Part shown: positions 1 to 7,922 of the stretch, one piece after another
Layout of the letters: every line of letters starts with the position of its first letter
Numbering within the stretch: the stretch's first letter is position 1
Source: JAZDCJ01 sp036311985
Lineage (GTDB): Bacteria > Actinomycetota > Actinomycetes > Actinomycetales > Micrococcaceae
DNA: 64,000 nucleotides
Assembly: GCF_036311985.1 (NCBI RefSeq)
Contig: NZ_JAZDCJ010000021.1
Direction: 5' to 3' (one strand)
Notes under the pieces: model-generated
Seen by the model: only the letters and a program-made list of their open reading frames with translations
What the model was told of the DNA's origin: nothing
Database searches by the model: none
Translations under genes and position numbers: made by a program

Positions 1-19
1 GGGATGCACGACGCATCCC
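1..19. other. Perfect hairpin at window edge
   Basis: GGGATGC (1-7) and GCATCCC (13-19) form a perfect 7-bp stem around a 5-nt loop. It lies about 50 nt before secD and is not followed by a T tract. In frame 3 the first bases read open to a TGA at 33-35, so part of this could be the tail of an upstream gene (yajC is the usual neighbour of secD), but too little is visible to name it. Confidence 0.3.
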
Positions 20-68
20 GGCTGCCCGCCGCTGAATTCCCGCCGCGGACCAAGAAGAAAGTTCCACG

Positions 69-1790
69 ATGTCAACAACAGGCCCGATCAGGCACGCACG
101 GCGTGCCCTGCTGTGGCTCGGCGTGCTCCTCATCGCCCTCAGTGCCGTGCTCGTCGGCGGCGTCGCCTCGGGCAACACGACGTGGGCGCCGAAGCTCGCG
201 CTGGACCTGGAGGGCGGAACGCAGATGATCCTCGCCCCCGAGGTCGCCGGCGGTGCCGCCGCGACGCAGGAGCAGCTCGACCAGGCCGTCGAGATCATCC
301 GCCAGCGCGTCGACGGCTCCGGCGTCGCCGAAGCCGAGATCACGACCCAGTCGGGCCGCAACGTCGTGGTCTCCATGCCGGGCACCCCGTCCGCCCGGGA
401 GCGCCAGCTCATCCAGGCCTCCGCGAACATGGAGTTCCGGCCCGTGATCCTGGCCGGTTCGTTCGGCGCCACGCCCGAGGAGAACCGCACGCCGGAAGAC
501 CAGCTCCCCGAGCCGTCGGCCGAGCCGGAGAACGCCTCCGACACCAACTGGATCTCCCCGGCGCTCATGCAGGAGTTCGAGGCCTACGACTGCGCCGCCG
601 AGCTCGCCGAGCGCAGCGACTCCGTCAACGACCCCGGGCAGCCCATGGTCGCCTGCGATCCGTCGACGCTGTCGAAGTACATCGTCGGCCCCGTCGAGAT
701 CCCCGGCCAGAACATCGTCGACGCGAGCCACGGCCAGCAGCGCAACGCCCAGGGCTTCGTGACGGGCGGCTGGGCCGTCAACCTCGAGTTCAACGGCGAG
801 GGCACGGGGCAGTTCCGCGAGGTCACCCAGCGCCTCGTCGGCATGACCGGGGCCCAGAACCAGTTCGCGATCCTCCTCGACGGAGTGATCGTCTCCGCCC
901 CGACGACGAACGCGGTCATCGCGGACGGCCGCGCGGAGATCTCCGGCAGCTTCACCGAGGAATCCGCCCGCGAACTGGCCGAACAGCTCAAGTACGGCGC
1001 CCTGCCGATCAGCTTCGAGATCCAGAGCGAACAGCAGATCTCCGCCACCCTCGGTGCCGACCAGCTCCGCATGGGCATGATCGCGGGCATCATCGGGCTC
1101 GTCCTCGTGGCCCTGTACTCCTTCTTCCAGTACCGCCTGCTCGGCCTGGTCACGATCGCATCCCTCGTGGTCGCGGGCCTGCTGACCTACCTCGCGCTCG
1201 TCCTGCTGGGCTGGGCGCAGAACTACCGGCTCTCCCTGGCCGGCATCGCGGGCATCATCGTCGCCATCGGCCTGACCGCCGACTCGTTCATCGTGTACTT
1301 CGAGCGCATCCGCGACGAACTGCGCGATGGGCGCAACCTGGCCTCGGCGGTCGAGACCGGCTGGAAGCGCGCCAAGCGGACCATCGTGGCCTCCAAGGCC
1401 GTGAACCTGCTCGCCGCCGTCGTGCTCTACCTCGTCGCCGTTGGCAACGTCCGCGGCTTCGCGTTCACCCTGGGCCTGACGGCCATCGCCGACCTCATCG
1501 TCGTCTTCCTGTTCACGCACCCGGTGCTGCAGCTTCTGGCCCGCACCCGCTTCTTCGGCGAGGGACACCGGCTCTCCGGCCTTGACCCGTCGCTGCTCGG
1601 CGTCGTGCCCCTCTACCGGGGCGCCGGGCAGGTGCGGCGGTTCAACGAGGAGGCCGACGCGGCCCGTTCGAAGCGCAATGCGGCCTCCGCCCAGGAGGCG
1701 GCCCGACGCCAGACCATCGCCGAACGCCGCAAGGCCGCCGGGCGCGACTCGGTGACGACCCCCTCCACGAAGGATTCCGACCATGCCTAA
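69..1790 (+). CDS. secD: Protein translocase subunit SecD
   Basis: SecD works with SecF in the cytoplasmic membrane, using the proton-motive force to pull translocating proteins through SecYEG. The 573-residue product has a first membrane segment at about residues 15-35, the signature LALDLEGGTQ at about 44, a large extracytoplasmic P1 region, and five further membrane segments from about 335 to 500 including GIAGIIVAIGLTADSFIVYF. P1 carries an acidic, Pro-rich insertion with two cysteines (C175, C196) that could pair outside the cell; that pairing is inference. The ATG at 69 follows a purine-rich stretch (GAAGAAAG). The stop overlaps the secF start by 8 nt, which indicates coupled translation. 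The gene upstream is outside the window. Confidence 0.97.
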   Translation: MSTTGPIRHARRALLWLGVLLIALSAVLVGGVASGNTTWAPKLALDLEGGTQMILAPEVAGGAAATQEQLDQAVEIIRQRVDGSGVAEAEITTQSGRNVVVSMPGTPSARERQLIQASANMEFRPVILAGSFGATPEENRTPEDQLPEPSAEPENASDTNWISPALMQEFEAYDCAAELAERSDSVNDPGQPMVACDPSTLSKYIVGPVEIPGQNIVDASHGQQRNAQGFVTGGWAVNLEFNGEGTGQFREVTQRLVGMTGAQNQFAILLDGVIVSAPTTNAVIADGRAEISGSFTEESARELAEQLKYGALPISFEIQSEQQISATLGADQLRMGMIAGIIGLVLVALYSFFQYRLLGLVTIASLVVAGLLTYLALVLLGWAQNYRLSLAGIAGIIVAIGLTADSFIVYFERIRDELRDGRNLASAVETGWKRAKRTIVASKAVNLLAAVVLYLVAVGNVRGFAFTLGLTAIADLIVVFLFTHPVLQLLARTRFFGEGHRLSGLDPSLLGVVPLYRGAGQVRRFNEEADAARSKRNAASAQEAARRQTIAERRKAAGRDSVTTPSTKDSDHA

Positions 1791-2766
1791 CCTCGCCACC
1801 TGGGGCAACGAGCTCTACACGGGCAAGCGCTCCTACCCCTTCGTCGGCCAGCGCCGGCTCTGGTTCGCGATCGCCGGCGTCCTGCTGGTGCTCTCCGTGA
1901 TCGTTCCGTTCGTCAAGGGCGGCTTCAACCTCGGCATCGAGTTCCGCGGCGGTTCCGAGTTCACCGTCTCGCAGGTCGCCACGACGGAGGTCGCCCTCGG
2001 GGAGCAGGCCGTGTCCTCCGTGGTCCCCGACCACACGCCGCGCGTGACGAACATCGCCCCCGGCACCATGCGCGTCCAGACGGAGCGCATGAGCGACGAC
2101 GAGACGCTCGAGGTCGCCAGGGCCCTGGCCGAGGCCTACGGGGTCTCCGCGGACCGCGTCACGTCCACGTTCGTCGGCCCCACGTGGGGCCAGGACGTGT
2201 CCAAGCAGGCGCTCATCGGCCTGGTCGTGTTCATCGTCCTCGTGGCCCTGCTCATGGCGTTCTACTTCAGGACCTGGAAGATGTCGCTCGCGGCCATCAT
2301 CGGGCTCTTCACGGTCGTGACGGTGACCGCGGGGATCTACGCGCTCTCCGACTTCGAGGTCACGCCCTCGGCGATCATCGGCTTCCTGACCATCCTGAGC
2401 TATTCCCTCTACGACACGGTCGTGGTCTTCGACAAGATCCGCGAGAACACCTCCAACGTCTTCGAGCAGTTCGAGCGGACGTTCGAGGAGAAGGTCAACC
2501 TGGCCGTGAACCAGACGCTCGTGCGCTCGATCAACACCTCCGTGGTCGCGATCCTGCCGGTCGCCTCGATCCTCTTCATCGGCGCGTTCCTGCTCGGCGC
2601 GGGCACGCTGCGCGACCTCGCCCTGGCGCTGTTCATCGGCATCATCGTCGGAACGCTGGCCACGGTCTTCGTCCAGGCCCCGCTCTACGCGCTCTTCCGC
2701 GCGGGCGAGCCCGAGATCGTGCGCCACACCAAGCGCGTACACGAGCGGCGTCCGGCCTTCGCCTGA
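1783..2766 (+). CDS. secF: Protein translocase subunit SecF
   Basis: This is the partner of SecD in the Sec accessory motor, an integral membrane protein of 327 residues. It shows the SecF signature LGIEFRGGSEF after the first membrane segment, then a compact periplasmic-type domain and five membrane segments, with the conserved SYSLYDTVVVFDKIREN stretch. The ATG at 1783 lies inside the last codons of secD. AAGGA at 1770-1774 is 8 nt upstream and is a good ribosome binding site. A GC-rich hairpin follows the stop, so secDF probably ends a transcription unit. Length and motif order are normal for the family. Confidence 0.97.
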   Translation: MPNLATWGNELYTGKRSYPFVGQRRLWFAIAGVLLVLSVIVPFVKGGFNLGIEFRGGSEFTVSQVATTEVALGEQAVSSVVPDHTPRVTNIAPGTMRVQTERMSDDETLEVARALAEAYGVSADRVTSTFVGPTWGQDVSKQALIGLVVFIVLVALLMAFYFRTWKMSLAAIIGLFTVVTVTAGIYALSDFEVTPSAIIGFLTILSYSLYDTVVVFDKIRENTSNVFEQFERTFEEKVNLAVNQTLVRSINTSVVAILPVASILFIGAFLLGAGTLRDLALALFIGIIVGTLATVFVQAPLYALFRAGEPEIVRHTKRVHERRPAFA

Positions 2767-2819
2767 CCCGTCACCGGGACGGCCCCTTCGCGGATCCGCC
2801 CCACCCGCCACGGTGCCGC

Positions 2820-2858
2820 CTCCGGCCCCGGCCGCGTGTCGCGCGGACGGGGCCGGAG
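2820..2858 (+). terminator. Probable terminator after secF
   Basis: CTCCGGCCCC (2820-2829) pairs perfectly with GGGGCCGGAG (2849-2858). The 19-nt loop can itself pair CCGCG (2832-2836) with CGCGG (2842-2846). There is no T tract, as is common for actinobacterial terminators. It sits between the secF stop and the putative relA promoter. Confidence 0.45.
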
Positions 2859-2897
2859 CGCTGTCCGGGCCCGGTCCGGAGCACGCCGGGCGTGCAG

Positions 2898-2903
2898 TAA
2901 TCT
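2898..2903 (+). promoter_or_regulatory. Candidate -10 box for relA
   Basis: TAATCT lies 37 nt before the relA ATG in the only AT-rich patch of the gap. No convincing -35 is visible. Just upstream, GCACGC-CGG-GCGTGC (2881-2895) is an inverted repeat that could be an operator; both assignments are inference. Confidence 0.3.
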
Positions 2904-2940
2904 TGATGTATCCCGCACGCCGACCGGAGAGGGACCGCCC

Positions 2941-5253
2941 ATGGCCGAACAGCCCGCCGCCCCCGTGCCGGTTCCCGGCGCCGGGAACCGCAATGGACCG
3001 GGACGGCGCGAGCGGACCATCTCCCGCCTCGCCCGGCTGGCCGGCCGCACGCCGTCCGGCCAGCCGCCGATCCTGGAACCGCTGCTGCGCACGGTGCGCG
3101 CCAACAGCCCCCGCGAGGCGCTGGACCTGATCACGCGGGCCTACGCCGTCGCCGAACGCTGCCACGAGGGCCAGAAGCGCAAGAGCGGCGATCCCTACAT
3201 CACCCACCCCGTCGCCGTCGCGACGATCCTCGCCGAGATGGGCATGACGGGCACGACCCTCGCCGCCGCCCTGCTGCATGACACCGTCGAGGACACCGAC
3301 TACTCCCTCGAGCAGCTCGGTCGCGAGTTCGGCACCGAGGTGGCCATGCTGGTCGACGGCGTCACCAAGCTGGACAAGGTCCAGTTCGGCGAGGCCGCGC
3401 AGGCGGAGACGGTGCGCAAGATGGTCGTGGCGATGTCCAAGGACATCCGCGTGCTGCTGATCAAGCTGGCCGACCGGCTGCACAACGCGCGGACGTGGCG
3501 CTACGTCACGCCCGAGTCCAGCGCCAAGAAGGCCCGCGAGACGCTCGAGATCTTCGCGCCGCTGGCCCACCGCCTCGGCATGAACACGGTCAAGTGGGAG
3601 CTCGAGGACCTCTCCTTCGCCGCCCTGCACCCCAAGGTGTACGAGGAGATCGTGCGGATGGTGGGCGACCGCACGCCGGAGCGCGAGAAGTACCTGGCCA
3701 CCGTGCGGGCCCAGATCGGCGACGACCTGCATCTGGCCCGGATCAAGGCGACGATCACGGGCCGCCCGAAGCACTACTACTCGATCTACCAGAAGATGAT
3801 CGTGCGCGGCAAGGAGTTCGACGACATCCACGACCTCATGGGGGTCCGGGTCCTCATCGACAGCGTGCGCGACTGCTACGCGACCCTCGGCACCCTGCAC
3901 GCGCGCTGGAACCCGCTGCCCGGCCGGTTCAAGGACTACATCGCGATGCCGAAGTTCAACATGTACCAGTCGCTGCATACCACCGTGATCGGACCGGGCG
4001 GCAAGCCGGTCGAGATCCAGATCCGCACGCACGACATGCACCGGCGCGCGGAGTACGGCGTGGCCGCCCACTGGAAGTACAAGAATCCGGGAGCCAAGGC
4101 CGAAGGCAGCGGCCCCGAGGGCTCCGACATGGGTTGGCTGCGGAGCCTCCTGGACTGGCAGCAAGAGACCCGGGATCCGGGCGAGTTCCTCGACTCCCTG
4201 CGGTTCGAGATCAACGCGGCCGAGGTCTTCGTCTTCACGCCCAAGGGCGAGGTCATGGCCCTGCCCGCGGGATCCACGCCCGTCGACTTCGCCTACTCGG
4301 TGCACACGGAGGTCGGCCACCGCACGATCGGCGCGCGGGTCAACGGCAAGCTCGTCCCGCTCAACAGCGAGCTCCACCACGGCGACTGGGTGGAGATCTT
4401 CACCTCCAAGGCCGAGGGCGCGGGTCCCAGCCAGGACTGGCAGGGCTTCGTCAAGAGCGCCCGCGCGCGGAACAAGATCCGCCAGTGGTTCACGAAGGAA
4501 CGCCGCGAAGAGGCCATCGACAAGGGCAAGGACCTCCTGACCCGGGCGCTGCGCAAGAACAACCTGCCCCTGCAGAAGCTCATGACACACGACACCCTGA
4601 CGGCCGTCGCCCACGAGCTGCGCCACCAGGACATCACCGCGCTCTACGCCGCGGTCGGAGATGGCCACACCTCGGCGCAGAACGTGATCGAGCACCTGAC
4701 GGCCCTGGTCGGCCCCGCGCAGGTCGAGGAGACGGAGTTCGACGAGACGCCCGTGACCTCGACGTCGCAGCGGCTCTCGACGTCGGATTCGGGCGTTGTG
4801 GTCAAGGGCGCGGGGGAGGTCCTGGCCAAGCTGGCCCGCTGTTGCAACCCCGTGCCGCCGGACGCCATCGAGGGCTTCGTGACCCGGGGATCCGGGGTCT
4901 CCGTGCACCGGGCGGACTGTACCAATCTGCTGGCCCTGGCCAACCAGAAGGAGCGCCTTGTCGACGTCGAGTGGGCACCGACCAAGACGAGCGTCTTCCT
5001 CGTCGAGATCCAGGTGGAGGCCCTCGACCGCAAGTCCCTCCTCTCCGACGTCACCCGCGTCCTCTCCGAGAACCACGTGAACATCCTCTCGGCCAGCGTG
5101 AACACGACCCGCAGCCGCACGGCGCTCTCCCGCTTCTCCTTCGAGATGGGCGACCCCAAGTACCTGCACCACGTGCTGAACGCCGTACGCCGTATCGACG
5201 GCGTCTACGACGTGTACCGCACGAGTTCCAATACTGGCCAGCGCCGCACCTGA
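2941..5253 (+). CDS. relA: Bifunctional (p)ppGpp synthetase/hydrolase Rel
   Basis: A single RelA/SpoT homologue that makes and degrades (p)ppGpp in the stringent response. The 770 residues show, in order: an HD hydrolase domain with an intact HD...ED motif (H113, D114, E117, D118), a synthetase domain from about 270 to 385 (HYYSIYQKM, then FKDYIAMPKFNMYQSLHTT), a TGS domain from about 430, a conserved Cys region (CCNPVPPD, about 634) and a C-terminal ACT domain from about 686. Intact HD residues argue for both activities. I chose ATG 2941 because GGAGAGGGA lies just upstream; an in-frame GTG at 2836 is also open but falls in the terminator hairpin and would add a low-complexity Arg-rich leader. 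Confidence 0.96.
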   Translation: MAEQPAAPVPVPGAGNRNGPGRRERTISRLARLAGRTPSGQPPILEPLLRTVRANSPREALDLITRAYAVAERCHEGQKRKSGDPYITHPVAVATILAEMGMTGTTLAAALLHDTVEDTDYSLEQLGREFGTEVAMLVDGVTKLDKVQFGEAAQAETVRKMVVAMSKDIRVLLIKLADRLHNARTWRYVTPESSAKKARETLEIFAPLAHRLGMNTVKWELEDLSFAALHPKVYEEIVRMVGDRTPEREKYLATVRAQIGDDLHLARIKATITGRPKHYYSIYQKMIVRGKEFDDIHDLMGVRVLIDSVRDCYATLGTLHARWNPLPGRFKDYIAMPKFNMYQSLHTTVIGPGGKPVEIQIRTHDMHRRAEYGVAAHWKYKNPGAKAEGSGPEGSDMGWLRSLLDWQQETRDPGEFLDSLRFEINAAEVFVFTPKGEVMALPAGSTPVDFAYSVHTEVGHRTIGARVNGKLVPLNSELHHGDWVEIFTSKAEGAGPSQDWQGFVKSARARNKIRQWFTKERREEAIDKGKDLLTRALRKNNLPLQKLMTHDTLTAVAHELRHQDITALYAAVGDGHTSAQNVIEHLTALVGPAQVEETEFDETPVTSTSQRLSTSDSGVVVKGAGEVLAKLARCCNPVPPDAIEGFVTRGSGVSVHRADCTNLLALANQKERLVDVEWAPTKTSVFLVEIQVEALDRKSLLSDVTRVLSENHVNILSASVNTTRSRTALSRFSFEMGDPKYLHHVLNAVRRIDGVYDVYRTSSNTGQRRT

Positions 5254-5338
5254 GCCCGCGGTCCGCGCCCCCGGTCACTACGCCCGGTTGCCGGCCCCGG
5301 TCGGTGCGCCCTCCTTCCCATAGGGTCCGCCCGGCCTC

Positions 5339-5923
5339 CTACGCCACCTCCCGAAGCATCGAACGCACCAGTTCGATCGCCCTCGACTTGCCCGGACGCC
5401 GCACGAGCGATTCGAGCCGGCCCAACAGGTGGCCCGGGGGGCAGCCGAGCCCGGCCCGGTGGGTGATCCGGCTCAGAACGGCCCGTGCGGCCGATTCCTC
5501 CCCGAAGAGCGCGATGTCGACGGCCGTCCGCACGGGCGTCGTCACGGGCACGCCGCCCAGCAGCTCCGTGTCCCGGGCATCAGTCTCGGCCTCGTGGAGC
5601 CGCAGCGGCATCGTGTCCGCCGAGCGGGGGAGGCGGTGGAAGCGCCGCACGAGCACCTCGAGCTCCCCGGGCGGGGGAGCGCAGCCGTGGATCCACGCGG
5701 CGGTGAAGCGGCCCAGCGTCCCGGCCGGCACGCGCCCGGCCACGTGTGCCGCCGCCGCGGCCCGCACCTCGGGCGTGTCCGGAAGCCCCGCAGGCACGAG
5801 GGCGCCGGGCAGCACGGGCCGCAGCACGCCGTCGAGCACCATGGCCCCGAGCTCCGCGCGCGAGTGGCGCCCGTCGAGGCCGATGACGGAGGGGAGCGCG
5901 GAATCGTTCCAGGGGCTGTCCAT
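5339..5923 (-). CDS. Hypothetical protein, AbiEi-antitoxin-like
   Basis: This 194-residue protein converges on relA. I do not recognise it firmly. The N-terminal half (RPVLPGALVPAGL, then AAHVAGRVPAGTLGRFTAAWIHG) resembles the N-terminal domain of actinobacterial AbiEi-like/DUF559-associated proteins, with the pattern 'gvyvp ... sAAwlhG'. The C-terminal part is Arg-rich and basic. No nuclease motif or membrane segment is visible. I use the ATG at 5923 rather than longer open frames because the extension overlaps the DUF349 terminator. An AACAGT hexamer 7 nt before the ATG could be a -10 box for a leaderless transcript. The AbiEi assignment is weak; no partner toxin is adjacent. Confidence 0.6.
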   Translation of the reverse strand: MDSPWNDSALPSVIGLDGRHSRAELGAMVLDGVLRPVLPGALVPAGLPDTPEVRAAAAAHVAGRVPAGTLGRFTAAWIHGCAPPPGELEVLVRRFHRLPRSADTMPLRLHEAETDARDTELLGGVPVTTPVRTAVDIALFGEESAARAVLSRITHRAGLGCPPGHLLGRLESLVRRPGKSRAIELVRSMLREVA

Positions 5924-5956
5924 GGCACCCACTGTTCCATCGGGCCCGGGAACGCG

Positions 5957-5997
5957 ACAGGGGCGCCGCTTCCCTTGTGGAAAGCCGGCGCCCCTGT
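5957..5997 (-). terminator. Terminator after the DUF349 gene
   Basis: ACAGGGGCGCCG (5957-5968) pairs perfectly with CGGCGCCCCTGT (5986-5997), a 12-bp stem whose loop can add TTCC/GGAA pairing. It lies 36 nt beyond the stop of the minus-strand DUF349 gene and before the next minus-strand gene. Confidence 0.6.
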
Positions 5998-6033
5998 GAG
6001 GCGGCAGTGCCCGGCCCGTCGGCCGGGACCCCG

Positions 6034-7689
6034 CTACTGGAAGTCCTGCGCGGACCTCTGCAGCGTCTCGAGCCACGAGCGCCGGGCCTCAAGCGCCTCC
6101 TCGGCCGTGCGGATGGACCGCTCGTTGCCACCGGCACGGGCGGCCTCGAGCTCCGACTCGAGCTGCGCGATGGTGTCCTCGAGCTGGGTCAGCATGCTGT
6201 TCGTGCGCGCCTTGGTCTCGGGATTGGAACGACGCCACTGCTCGTCCTCGGCGGAGCGCACGGCCTCCTCGACCTGGCGCAGCCCGCTCTCCATCCGCTG
6301 CATGTCGGCGCGCGGCACCTTGCCGGCCGCGTCCCAGCGGTCGCGGATCGAGTCGAGGGCCTTCTTCGCGGCGGCGAGGTCCTTGATCGGCAGGAGCGAC
6401 TTCGCCTCGGCCAGGATCTGCTCCTTGACGGCGAGGTTCCCGGCGAACTCCTGGTCCAGGGCGTCGTTCGCGGCCTGCCGCGCGTTGAAGAAGACGTCCT
6501 GGGCGGCACGGAAGCGCGCCCAGAGGGCGTCGTCGTCCTTGCGGGACGCCCGCTTGGAGGCCTTCCACTCGTCCATGAGGCGGCGGTATTCGCCGGCAGT
6601 GTGGCCCCAGTCGGTCGAGCTCGAGAGCGCCTCGGCCCGTGCGATGAGGGCCTCCTTGGCGGCCTTGGCCTCCGAGTTGTCGGCATCGAGCTGGGAGAAG
6701 AAGGCGCGGCGGTGGCGGTCGAACGTCGTCCGCGCCGAACGGAAGCGCTTCCAGAGCGCGTCCTCGGTCGAGCGGCCGAGGCGGACGCCGTGCTTCTGCG
6801 CGCCCTTCCACTGCTCGAACAGCTCGTTCATCCGGTTGCTGCCCTGCTTCCACTGGACGTTCGCCGGATCCTTGGCGGCCAGTTCCTCGGCCTCGGCGAC
6901 GATCGCCTCGCGGGCGGCGAGCTCCTGCGTCCGCTGCTCCTCGTGCGCCTTGCGCTCGGCGCGCTGCAGCTGGGCGACCTCGCCCCGGACGGTCTCGATC
7001 CGGGCCTCGAGGGCGGCGAGATCGCCGACCATCCCGCGCTCGGCGACCTGCTCGGCCAGGTGGTCCAGGGTCTTGGTCATATCGCCGGCGGGCGCCTTGG
7101 CGGCGACGCGCTGCTCGAGCAGCAGGAGCTGACTCACGACGTCGTCGTGCTTGCGCACGAAGTAGGCGAGCGCCTCCTCGGGGCTCGCGTCGGGGTACTG
7201 GCCCACGGGGTGCTCTTCGCCGCCAATGAGGACGAACACATGGCCGTCCTCGGCGACGCGGGCGAACTTCGCGGCCTCGTCCAAGGGGGTGCTGTACGAC
7301 GGCGGCGCAGGAACCACGGGTGCCGCGGGCTGGGCGGGGCGGTGGGCGACTGCGGCCGGCGACGGGACGCGTCCTCCCGGCTTCGGGCCGGGGACCGGGG
7401 CGGGGGACGGCGCGGGCGCCGGCTCCTCGGCCTGCGGCTCCTGCGCGGCAGGCTCCTCGGCCTGCGCCTCCGGCGTGGTCGGTTCCTCGCCCTGCGGCTC
7501 CTGCCCGGCAGGCTCCTCGCCCTGCGGCTCCTGCGATGCAGGCTCTTCGGGGGCGGCCGTCCCTCCCGGAGCTGCGGCCTCGGCGGGCCGGGCTTCCACG
7601 GTGTCGTCCTGCGCCTGCACGTCGTCGTGCTCGGTGGCCTCGGCCGGTGCGGACTGGATCTGGTCGTCGGATTGCTGACTGGTGGTCAC
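6034..7689 (-). CDS. DUF349 domain protein
   Basis: A 551-residue cytoplasmic protein built mostly of DUF349 repeats: alpha-helical, highly charged segments with recurring Trp (for example VQWKQGSNRMNELFEQWK and DALWKRFRSARTTFDRHR). The family's biochemical role is not established. The first 150 residues are disordered and Pro/Glu/Gln-rich, with a decapeptide of the form EEPAxQEPQg repeated four to five times, encoded by a 30-bp DNA tandem repeat at 7421-7560. I chose GTG 7689 (VTTSQQSDDQ) because GAAAGAG precedes it; an ATG at 7755 is in frame but has no ribosome binding site. It is divergent from hisS and has its own terminator. Confidence 0.85.
   Translation of the reverse strand: MTTSQQSDDQIQSAPAEATEHDDVQAQDDTVEARPAEAAAPGGTAAPEEPASQEPQGEEPAGQEPQGEEPTTPEAQAEEPAAQEPQAEEPAPAPSPAPVPGPKPGGRVPSPAAVAHRPAQPAAPVVPAPPSYSTPLDEAAKFARVAEDGHVFVLIGGEEHPVGQYPDASPEEALAYFVRKHDDVVSQLLLLEQRVAAKAPAGDMTKTLDHLAEQVAERGMVGDLAALEARIETVRGEVAQLQRAERKAHEEQRTQELAAREAIVAEAEELAAKDPANVQWKQGSNRMNELFEQWKGAQKHGVRLGRSTEDALWKRFRSARTTFDRHRRAFFSQLDADNSEAKAAKEALIARAEALSSSTDWGHTAGEYRRLMDEWKASKRASRKDDDALWARFRAAQDVFFNARQAANDALDQEFAGNLAVKEQILAEAKSLLPIKDLAAAKKALDSIRDRWDAAGKVPRADMQRMESGLRQVEEAVRSAEDEQWRRSNPETKARTNSMLTQLEDTIAQLESELEAARAGGNERSIRTAEEALEARRSWLETLQRSAQDFQ
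7421..7560. repeat. 30-bp tandem repeat inside DUF349 gene
   Basis: Four 30-bp units start at 7421, 7451, 7481 and 7511 (each beginning GGCTCCTCG or GGTTCCTCG and continuing CCTGCG), followed by a decayed fifth unit from 7541. The period is a multiple of three and encodes the EEPAxQEPQ repeats, so unit number can change without a frameshift. Confidence 0.8.
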
Positions 7690-7824
7690 CGCTGGAACTC
7701 TTTCACTCGACTCGGTCCCGGACGGCTTCCGGGACCCCTGTGGTACTCCGGCCACTTTACCGAGTTGCCACCCTCACAGGTAGTTGCGTGGCGGGGGGCT
7801 TCGCGGCACGGCCGCCACCGCCCC

Positions 7825-7830
7825 TAGAAT
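7825..7830 (+). promoter_or_regulatory. Candidate -10 box for hisS
   Basis: TAGAAT fits the TANNNT consensus and lies 92 nt before the hisS ATG, implying a leader of about 85 nt. No -35 match is clear. Confidence 0.4.
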
Positions 7831-7922
7831 GGGGCAGTCGCGGCCCCATCACGTCCCGGGGCCGCCGGGCGCGCCGCCGCACCGCGGGCCGCCCCGCACC
7901 GACCACAAGGAGTGGAACACCC

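Noticed and set aside
1..35. C-terminus of yajC
   Set aside because: Expected by gene order, but the ten or so visible codons in frame 3 give no recognisable YajC sequence.
1642..5172. Very long minus-strand open frame opposite secF and relA
   Set aside because: High-GC genes leave stop-free antisense frames. The translation is low-complexity (Arg/Gly/Asp/Val-rich) and overlaps confidently identified genes.
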